A stretch of 5,111 bases of DNA from positions 1 through 5,111 of the forward strand of contig DQTM01000175.1 in NCBI GenBank assembly GCA_015662785.1, in the 5' to 3' direction. Each line of letters opens with the position of its first letter. Position 1 is the stretch's first letter. The translations under genes were made by a program, and so were the position numbers. Shown here piece after piece: positions 1 through 5,111 of the stretch. The notes beneath the pieces were generated by a model, which worked only from the letters and a program-made list of their open reading frames with translations, did no database searches and had not been told where the DNA came from. The stretch comes from Sulfurospirillum arcachonense (lineage in GTDB: Bacteria > Campylobacterota > Campylobacteria > Campylobacterales > Sulfurospirillaceae).

Positions 1-856
1 CGTTGATGTTTTCTATAAGAGTAGCTGGAAAAATATCAAGAGAGTTTATACCCGCAACCCCTATAAACCCAACAGCAAACCAAGGAATAGTAACTTTACT
101 TTTTTGTTTAGTATTTGATTTTTTACTTAACCATACTCCTAAAACGACTAAAAATGGAGCTAACATCATGACTCTTAACATTTTTACAATCACGGCACTA
201 TTTGCTACTTCGTTTCCTAGAGTATTGCCAGCAGCCACGACGTGTGCAACTTCATGTATAGTTCCACCTATATATATGCCCATGCCTGTTGCGCCTAAGT
301 CTACATACCCAGCTTGGTATAAAAACGGATATAAAAACATAGCTATTGTTCCAAAAACAACAACGGTTGATACAGCAATAGCACTTTTATATGCTTCACT
401 TTTTAATATAGGTTCAACTGCTAGTATGGCTGCTGCCCCGCATATAGAACTTCCAGCTGTTGTAAGTATAGTTGTATCTCTATCTAATTTTAAAACTTTT
501 ACTCCTACAAAATATCCAATAAAATAAGTTAGAGTTACTATCAATGCGCTTGTGATGATTCCTGATATACCCACTTCAGCAATGCTTTGAAAAGTGATTC
601 TAAAACCGTAAAAGACAATTGCTGTTCTTAAAAGTGTTTTTGTTGAGAAAGTTATACCTGGTGTCCACTCTTTTGGTAAGTGATTTCTTAAAGTATTTGC
701 ATACGCGATTCCCAGAATTATACCTATGATTAGAGGACTAATGCCTAAGTGTAGGAAAAATGGAAATTCTGCTATATATGAAGAGGCTATTGCAAATAGA
801 GCTACAAAAAGAACTCCATTTAGTGTGTTTGGTCTGTTTTGTTTTGAAAATGCCAT
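1..856 (-). CDS. yeiH: YeiH/UPF0324-family putative sulfite/sulfate exporter, C-terminus beyond window edge
   Basis: My reverse-strand translation gives 285 residues with no stop, from MAFSKQNRPNTLNG at 856 down to the left edge. The family usually runs to about 320-350 residues, so a few dozen C-terminal residues should be missing. This is a cut by the window, not a broken gene. The protein is a chain of hydrophobic segments typical of an inner-membrane carrier. Family-like motifs are GSSICGAAAI (about residues 135-144) and GGTIHEVAHVVAAG (about 197-210), followed by IPWFAVGF (about 257-264) in a late membrane segment. The family (PF03601, YeiH/YadS-like 'conserved hypothetical 698') is annotated as a putative sulfate or sulfite exporter, but transport has little direct proof. 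The ATG at 854-856 is preceded by a weak AAGAG ribosome site (863-867, six bases away). The gene diverges from a LysR regulator, as yeiH does from yeiE in enterobacteria. Family call is strong; substrate is inferred. Confidence 0.9.
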   Translation of the reverse strand, partial: MAFSKQNRPNTLNGVLFVALFAIASSYIAEFPFFLHLGISPLIIGIILGIAYANTLRNHLPKEWTPGITFSTKTLLRTAIVFYGFRITFQSIAEVGISGIITSALIVTLTYFIGYFVGVKVLKLDRDTTILTTAGSSICGAAAILAVEPILKSEAYKSAIAVSTVVVFGTIAMFLYPFLYQAGYVDLGATGMGIYIGGTIHEVAHVVAAGNTLGNEVANSAVIVKMLRVMMLAPFLVVLGVWLSKKSNTKQKSKVTIPWFAVGFIGVAGINSLDIFPATLIENIN

Positions 857-878
857 GTGTTACTCTTTTTTTGATTTT

Positions 879-907
879 ATTATATAAAAAGAAAAATGAT
901 TTGTAAA
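879..907 (-). promoter_or_regulatory. Candidate sigma-70 promoter of yeiH
   Basis: On the minus strand a TATAAT -10 (879-884) lies 17 bp downstream of a TTTACA -35 (902-907). The -10 is a perfect consensus match and the spacer is ideal. Transcription would start near 872, leaving a leader of about 16 bases before the ATG at 856. In DNA this AT-rich some matches are expected by chance, but position, spacing and both hexamers agree. Confidence 0.6.
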
Positions 908-928
908 ATAAATTAAACTTGATATAAT
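901..928 (+). promoter_or_regulatory. Candidate sigma-70 promoter of the lysR-type gene
   Basis: TTGTAA (901-906) and a perfect TATAAT (923-928) are separated by 16 bp on the plus strand. The predicted start near 935 gives a leader of about 19 bases. The -35 shares five of its six base pairs with the -35 of the divergent yeiH promoter (902-907), so the two RNA polymerase sites should exclude each other. A weak dyad ATTT-N7-AAAT (899-913), which fits the LysR T-N11-A pattern, covers the same spot and could be the regulator's binding site. That last point is speculative because the sequence is very AT-rich. Confidence 0.55.
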
Positions 929-944
929 AATAAAAAAAATCAAT

Positions 945-949
945 AAGGA
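945..949 (+). promoter_or_regulatory. Ribosome binding site that bears on the lysR start
   Basis: AAGGA lies four bases before the ATG at 954 and seven bases before a second, adjacent in-frame ATG at 957. The seven-base spacing is closer to the usual optimum, so translation may begin mainly at 957. The protein would then be 288 residues starting MTLKELDLF, one residue shorter than the longest frame. Confidence 0.6.
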
Positions 950-953
950 AAAG

Positions 954-1823
954 ATGATGACACTAAAAGAGTTAGATTTGTTTTATCTTTTGAGTGAAAA
1001 CAGTCACGTCTCACAACTCTCAAAAAAACTTTCTATAAGTCAGTCTGCTGTATCTTTGTCTATAAAATCTCTTGAAAACAAGCTTGGAGAACCACTCTTT
1101 GACCGCATAGGTAAAAAACTTGTGTTAAATGAGAGAGGGAGAGTTTTTAAAGAAAAAACGTATAAAAGTTTTTTAGCACTTAAAGATGCCGAAAACTTTT
1201 TTAAAAAGGATAGAGTCTCAGGAACTTTACATATAGCTTCAAGTAAAACTATAGGCAACTTCATAATGCCTCAGATAGTTTTTGATTTTCTTAGTAAGTA
1301 TCAAAATATAGAGATAAAAAAAGAGATAAAAAACTCTTTACAGATAATAGAGATGATTAAAAATGGAAAGCTTGACATTGGTTTTATCGAATCAGAGTGC
1401 AATGAAACTGATATACTAAAAGAGACAATGGGAAATGACGAGCTTATAGTTGTGAGTTGTGATGAAACTTTGCCTGATGAAGTATATATAGATGAACTGT
1501 TCTGTAAAAAGTGGATACTACGAGAAAAAGGTTCAGGGACAAGGGATATATTTTTAAAAGAGATAGGAGAGTTTGCAAAAGAGTTAGAGATTTTTATGGA
1601 GTATTCAGACTTTGAAGAGGTTAAAAAGTTACTTCAAGATAATAGTGAAGTCATTACATGTATATCAAAAGTAGCTTTGCAAAAAGGCTTAAAAGAGATA
1701 AAGCTGAAAAATATCAGAATCAAAAGAAGTTTTTATTGTATTTTTCATAAAAATAAGTATAAAAGCAAACTGTTTGAGAGTTTCAAACAGTTTGCAAAAA
1801 ATCGTTTTAAACTTCTTTTATAA
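954..1823 (+). CDS. LysR-type transcriptional regulator, YeiE/CysL/CbbR-like
   Basis: The protein has 289 residues, a normal length for a LysR-type regulator. The N-terminal winged helix-turn-helix spans about residues 1-60. Its core, LSKKLSISQSAVSLSIKSLE (about 22-41), is followed by the wing NKLGEPLFDRIGKKLVLNERG (about 42-62). A linker helix leads to the periplasmic-binding-protein-like effector domain from about residue 90, opening GTLHIASSKTIGNFIMP. WILREKGSGTR (187-197) is the anion-contacting loop style seen in YeiE, CysL and CbbR. Divergence from a yeiH gene supports a YeiE-like role: sensing a small sulfur anion, plausibly sulfite, and controlling the exporter. The ligand is inferred from family and context only. 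The last 17 bases overlap the end of the opposing RND gene, and the 3' coding sequence carries a terminator hairpin used by that gene. Family call is near certain; the subgroup is probable. Confidence 0.93.
   Translation: MMTLKELDLFYLLSENSHVSQLSKKLSISQSAVSLSIKSLENKLGEPLFDRIGKKLVLNERGRVFKEKTYKSFLALKDAENFFKKDRVSGTLHIASSKTIGNFIMPQIVFDFLSKYQNIEIKKEIKNSLQIIEMIKNGKLDIGFIESECNETDILKETMGNDELIVVSCDETLPDEVYIDELFCKKWILREKGSGTRDIFLKEIGEFAKELEIFMEYSDFEEVKKLLQDNSEVITCISKVALQKGLKEIKLKNIRIKRSFYCIFHKNKYKSKLFESFKQFAKNRFKLLL
1761..1795 (-). terminator. Intrinsic terminator of the RND gene, inside the lysR 3' coding end
   Basis: Positions 1765-1777 (GCAAACTGTTTGA) and 1783-1795 (TCAAACAGTTTGC) form a perfect 13-bp stem around a five-base loop. 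Read on the minus strand, the hairpin starts 11 bases after the RND stop codon. It is followed by TTTT (1764-1761) and then a U-rich tail, as expected of a Rho-independent terminator. On the plus strand the stem is followed by a run of A, so it should not efficiently end the lysR transcript. The same bases encode the lysR peptide KLFESFKQFAK. Confidence 0.8.
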
Positions 1824-4800
1824 TCTCTTGTTCTTTTTTATTTTTTTCAAATCTTTTACTATGAAGTAGGGCAAAGATTGTAGGAACATAAATGAGGTTT
1901 AAAATAGTTCCCCAAGCAAGTCCAAAACCAAGAGCGACTGCTAGAGGTTGGAATATGATTGCTTGTCCTGTTGCAAAAAAGATAAGAGTCATCAGTCCTA
2001 TGATAGTTGTCAAAGTTGTCATAAAAATTGGACGTAATCTCTTAGTTGCTTGTTTGAACAGATCATCAAGAGTATATGTTTTTTTCAGATATGTCATCAT
2101 AATGATACCATCGTTGATAACAACTCCTGCTAGTCCAAGAGCACCTATGAGTGAAGGCATACTTAGGTTTATGCCCATTATCCAGTGTCCACCAAGAACT
2201 CCGAGAAGCGAAAAAGGTATAACTGACATCAGTATAAATGTATCTTTAAAGGAGTTAAAAAGATAAAGCATTGAGAGCATGATAAGGAAAAGTGCTAGTC
2301 CCGAGGCATTTAGCATATCAGCCATGAGTTCTGCTTTTTTCTTTTTCTCTCCAAGTAATTCTATGCCTACGCCTTCTTTTTTTAGTTTTTCTAAAACTGG
2401 TTTTATTTGGTCAACTACTTCTCCTGAAGTGATGATTGAAGGGTTTACATTTGCGATAACGTAAAATATAGTCTCACCATAATCTTTTATAACTTTTTCA
2501 AAAGATTTAATAGTTTCAAATGTTACTACGTCTTTAAGTTCCACATTTTGTCCAGTCTCGAGTGGTATTTGTAGATTTTTTAGTGCTTGAAGATTGTCTT
2601 TATTGAGACTCTCTACTTTTATCTCTAAAAGAGAGTTTTCGTCAAATGCTGTACTTTTCTTTTTCGATAAGAACATGTCCGATAAGACTCGTCCTATAGT
2701 AGCTTCATCTAGTCCTAACTGCTCTCCATAGCTATTGATTTTTATTTTTATTTCATCAATTCCCATTTTGGCAGTATCAGACACCGTTTTTATGCCTTCA
2801 ATTGCATAAAGTGCATCTTGAAGTGTTTTTATCGCTTTAAGTGTATGCTCTGTATTGTTAGAGATAACACCTATCTTTATATCTGATTTTACTGGTCCTG
2901 CTCTCCGTTCTGCAACAAAAATTTCTTTTAGCCCATATTTACTTTTATAATCTTTCTCTTTCAAAAATTTACGTAGTTTTTTAGCAACTATCTGTGAAGC
3001 TTCTGTTCTACTTCTCTCTATATTGTCTTCATAAGGGCTTAGATAAGGCGTTACATACTTGTCTACAAAGTTTATGGGTACAAGTTTATGAAGTTCAAGT
3101 GAGATATACATAACGTAAGGGTATCGCTCACTTTTTGACTCTACATCATTTCTAAATCCAGAGATTGTAGAGATTGTTTTTATGCTAAAATTTTCTTTGT
3201 TTTTTAGTATATCTTTTGAGATTGCATCTACAATTTTAAAAGAGTCTTCTATCTTTGTATTGACGTCTGCTTTTATGGAGATGTTCATAGTTGTTGAGTC
3301 AAATTTGGGGAACATTTGAAACTTTGAGTTTTTTAAAGCCGTAAGAGTCAATAAAGGAACTAAAATTATAAATAAGAATAGAAATGTTTTTTTATAGGTC
3401 ATAAGTTTATGGATAATCCAACTATATATAGCATTGGCTCTTGACCATGATAGGACTCTTGATTCTGCTTTTAAAGTATGAGCAGCATGAATTGGTAAAA
3501 AGACAAATGACTCTATGAGTGAAGCAACTATAAGAGCCGAAACAGCTATAGGTATTAGCTTGATAAACTCTCCCATAGTTCCACCTATCATGATTGAAGG
3601 TAAAAATGCAAAGATTGTAGTAATAGATGCTATAAAAACAGGTAAAAACATCTCTTGAGTACCTTGAATTGCGGCTTCTTTTGGACTTAGTCCCTCTTCA
3701 AGTTTTTGTTGTATGTTCTCTGCCACAACAATGGCATCATCAACTACGATACCAAGAGCAACTAAAACACCTATAAGAGAAACCATATTGATGGTATAAC
3801 CAAAAAAATACAGATATATAGCTCCCATTATAAAAGAGGTAGGGATACCTATAGCAACTATAAATGCCATTCTTGTGTTTATGAGAAGAGCAAGTAAGAC
3901 TGCAACTAGAATAAGCCCAAAAAATATGTTTGACATAACAACGTTTAGTCTATCTTTGATTCTATCAGAACGGTTTTCATGGATTGTAAAGTCTATGTCT
4001 GGATTTTGTTTTGAAATACCAGCTAGAAGTTTTTTTATGTTTTCATCTGCAACAAGTGCATTTCCTCTCTCTGTTTGAGATACTGCAAGAGAGAGTGATG
4101 TTTTTCCATTGAAAGTTGACAAGGTTGTTGAGTCTTCATATCTCTTTTCTACCATAGCGATGTCTGAGAGATAAATCTTTTTACCACCTATACTAAGAAG
4201 AGTTTTTTGCATCGCTTCAGCTGTTTTTTTACCGTTGTATGTTGAGATGAAGAAGTGTTTATCTTTACCCTCTATTTTCCCAACAGGGAAGATATATGAT
4301 AGCCCACTTATAGCATTGAAAGCGGCTGTTTTGTTTATACCAAAACTATCTATCTTTTTCTCATCTATCTTTATGTTGTAGTACATATCAGAGTCACCAT
4401 AGATAACAACTTCGGATATATCAGGAACAGAGAGAAGTTTGGTTCTAAACTTTTTTGCAAAGTCTTTTAGTTCACTTCGCGTGAGTTTTTTTGATGAAAG
4501 TGATACTTGTAGTATACTTTTTCCAGTAGTAACAACAGTAACTCGTGGGTCATTCATATCTTCTGGAAAGTTCTGTTTTACTTTGTCTATGGCATCTTTT
4601 ATCTTTGCAGATGTATCATACTTGTTTACATCTTTAAGAAGTTCTACTGTTATACTAAAAGTACCAGGAGTTATGACAGAAGTCATCTCATCGATACCCT
4701 CAATACTCTTAAGCTCATCTTCTATATCTCTAACAGCTATTTTATCCATCATATCGATAGAAGCGCCATTGTAACTACCACTTATGTTTATGATATCCAG

Positions 4801-4926
4801 CTCAAATGATGGAAATATCTCTTTAGGAGTTTTACTATAAGAGTAAAGACCAATCAATATAACCAATATAAATAGCACGTAATTCATACGAGAATTGTCA
4901 ACAAAAAACCTTACAAACTTTTCCAT
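1807..4926 (-). CDS. RND-family efflux permease (AcrB-like inner-membrane pump)
   Basis: The protein has 1039 residues, the full length of a tripartite-pump RND permease. Its layout is classic: TM1 (about 14-29), a large periplasmic loop (30-330), TM2-TM6 (about 331-478), TM7 (about 512-531), a second periplasmic loop (532-870) and TM8-TM12 (about 871-1020). TM4 holds the proton-relay pair D396-D397 in GVLVALGIVVDDAIVVAENI. TM10 reads GLAGVVINDGIIMM, with Asn938 where AcrB has Lys940. RLRPIFMTTLTT (963-974) keeps the conserved TM11-entry arginine. The pump should be proton-driven and export drugs, bile-like compounds, lipids or similar amphiphiles, but the substrate cannot be read from the sequence. 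The absence of a heavy-metal CusA/CzcA-type TM4 argues against a metal pump. No adaptor or outer-membrane factor is visible beside it. The start at 4926 follows an AGGG site seven bases upstream that lies inside an inverted repeat. The gene converges on lysR with a 17-bp overlap. Confidence 0.93.
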   Translation of the reverse strand: MEKFVRFFVDNSRMNYVLFILVILIGLYSYSKTPKEIFPSFELDIINISGSYNGASIDMMDKIAVRDIEDELKSIEGIDEMTSVITPGTFSITVELLKDVNKYDTSAKIKDAIDKVKQNFPEDMNDPRVTVVTTGKSILQVSLSSKKLTRSELKDFAKKFRTKLLSVPDISEVVIYGDSDMYYNIKIDEKKIDSFGINKTAAFNAISGLSYIFPVGKIEGKDKHFFISTYNGKKTAEAMQKTLLSIGGKKIYLSDIAMVEKRYEDSTTLSTFNGKTSLSLAVSQTERGNALVADENIKKLLAGISKQNPDIDFTIHENRSDRIKDRLNVVMSNIFFGLILVAVLLALLINTRMAFIVAIGIPTSFIMGAIYLYFFGYTINMVSLIGVLVALGIVVDDAIVVAENIQQKLEEGLSPKEAAIQGTQEMFLPVFIASITTIFAFLPSIMIGGTMGEFIKLIPIAVSALIVASLIESFVFLPIHAAHTLKAESRVLSWSRANAIYSWIIHKLMTYKKTFLFLFIILVPLLTLTALKNSKFQMFPKFDSTTMNISIKADVNTKIEDSFKIVDAISKDILKNKENFSIKTISTISGFRNDVESKSERYPYVMYISLELHKLVPINFVDKYVTPYLSPYEDNIERSRTEASQIVAKKLRKFLKEKDYKSKYGLKEIFVAERRAGPVKSDIKIGVISNNTEHTLKAIKTLQDALYAIEGIKTVSDTAKMGIDEIKIKINSYGEQLGLDEATIGRVLSDMFLSKKKSTAFDENSLLEIKVESLNKDNLQALKNLQIPLETGQNVELKDVVTFETIKSFEKVIKDYGETIFYVIANVNPSIITSGEVVDQIKPVLEKLKKEGVGIELLGEKKKKAELMADMLNASGLALFLIMLSMLYLFNSFKDTFILMSVIPFSLLGVLGGHWIMGINLSMPSLIGALGLAGVVINDGIIMMTYLKKTYTLDDLFKQATKRLRPIFMTTLTTIIGLMTLIFFATGQAIIFQPLAVALGFGLAWGTILNLIYVPTIFALLHSKRFEKNKKEQEIIKEV

Positions 4927-4930
4927 ATAT

Positions 4931-4956
4931 ATACCCTAATTGTTTAATTAGGGTAT
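4931..4956 (-). promoter_or_regulatory. Perfect 11-bp inverted repeat covering the RND ribosome site: operator or leader hairpin
   Basis: ATACCCTAATT (4931-4941) and AATTAGGGTAT (4946-4956) are exact inverse complements separated by GTTT. The repeat ends four bases before the RND start codon. On the coding strand the proximal arm contains AGGG (4934-4937), the only Shine-Dalgarno-like sequence, seven bases from the ATG. As DNA this is a typical size for a dimeric repressor operator (TetR- or MarR-like), and pump genes are often controlled that way. As RNA it would fold and hide the ribosome site if transcription begins upstream of 4956. The symmetry is certain; which mode operates is inference. 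Confidence 0.7.
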
Positions 4957-4983
4957 TTTAACGTATATGTGTTAACAAACTGA
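4955..4983 (-). promoter_or_regulatory. Weak candidate promoter of the RND gene
   Basis: A TAAAAT -10 (4955-4960) on the minus strand has only a poor -35 match, TCAGTT (4978-4983), at 17 bp. If used, transcription would start near 4948, inside the inverted repeat, so a bound repressor would block initiation and no full leader hairpin could form. Other AT-rich hexamers further right are equally possible. Confidence 0.25.
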
Positions 4984-5052
4984 TAATAATAACCCAAATT
5001 ATGCAATAGAAATCACTAAACTAGTATTTATCATTGCACCTGTTGTATTTAT

Positions 5053-5094
5053 AAAAAATCATCGCCTAATCACTTGGTTAAGCTCAGATTTTTT
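5053..5094. terminator. Probable bidirectional terminator-like hairpin
   Basis: AAAAAATC (5053-5060) pairs with GATTTTTT (5087-5094). Inside lies a second stem, GCCTAATC (5064-5071) with GGTTAAGC (5076-5083), closed by an ACTT loop. The inner stem has one mismatch and one G-T pair, and a 3x3 internal loop separates the two stems. Flanking A and T tracts make it terminator-like on both strands. No gene in the window reads into it, so it most likely ends a minus-strand gene lying to the right of 5111 and insulates the RND promoter region. The stem is imperfect, so confidence is moderate. Confidence 0.45.
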
Positions 5095-5111
5095 ACAAAC
5101 ACCACAGGCAC

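Noticed and set aside
3..527. Plus-strand open frame of 174 codons
   Set aside because: It is antisense to the YeiH-family gene, whose minus-strand translation shows clear family motifs over the same bases. The plus-strand product resembles no family and lacks a convincing ribosome site.
1040..1264. Minus-strand open frame inside the lysR gene
   Set aside because: It mirrors the helix-turn-helix coding region of a clear LysR gene and is best explained as a shadow frame.
1824..1848. T-rich stretch just after the lysR stop as a lysR terminator
   Set aside because: No GC-containing stem directly precedes it on the plus strand, and the bases are coding sequence for the lysine-rich tail of the RND protein.
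1892..4774. Four plus-strand open frames (1892-2266, 2279-2464, 3875-4078, 4439-4774)
   Set aside because: All lie antisense within the RND coding sequence, have compositions typical of shadow frames and show no recognisable domains.
4931..4959. Inverted repeat plus TTTT read as a plus-strand terminator
   Set aside because: No plus-strand gene runs toward it, and its placement directly before the RND start codon fits a control element better.
5064..5083. Integron attC-like core: GTTAAGC on the plus strand matches the GTTRRRY pattern
   Set aside because: The partner box is only six bases away (GCCTAAT), far closer than in a real attC, and no integrase or cassette is visible. A terminator stem explains the symmetry better.

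Overview
The window is AT-rich, densely coded DNA. Its features suggest a Gram-negative bacterium, probably a Campylobacterota (epsilonproteobacterial) relative such as Sulfurimonas or Arcobacter. That placement rests on base composition, lysine- and isoleucine-rich proteins and gene content, and has not been tested by a database search. Nothing in the window is a mobile element, CRISPR array, tRNA or rRNA.

Layout from left to right. Positions 1-856 (minus strand) hold a YeiH/UPF0324-family membrane protein, a putative sulfite/sulfate exporter. Its C-terminus lies beyond the left edge. A 97-bp intergenic region follows, with two back-to-back promoters whose -35 hexamers lie on the same bases. 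Positions 954-1823 (plus strand) encode a LysR-type regulator of the YeiE/CysL/CbbR-like group, divergent from yeiH. This is the classic arrangement of a LysR regulator and its target. Positions 1807-4926 (minus strand) encode a 1039-residue RND efflux permease. It meets the lysR gene tail to tail, with a 17-bp overlap of coding ends. Its apparent intrinsic terminator, a perfect 13-bp stem followed by a U-rich tail, lies inside the 3' end of the lysR coding sequence.

The 185 bp to the right of the RND start contain a perfect 11-bp inverted repeat (4931-4956) directly before the start codon. It covers the presumed Shine-Dalgarno sequence and could be a repressor operator or an RNA hairpin that hides the ribosome site. 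Further right, at 5053-5094, is an A-tract/stem/T-tract structure that looks like a bidirectional terminator, probably closing a gene beyond the right edge.

Functionally there are two units. The first is a yeiH/lysR pair, inferred to sense and export an inorganic sulfur anion such as sulfite. The second is an RND pump with no adaptor or outer-membrane partner in view. It has its own candidate control element and is apparently transcribed alone. No clearly new biological system is visible. The points most worth a second look are regulatory: the shared -35 region, the inverted repeat at the pump start, and the terminator embedded in an opposing gene.
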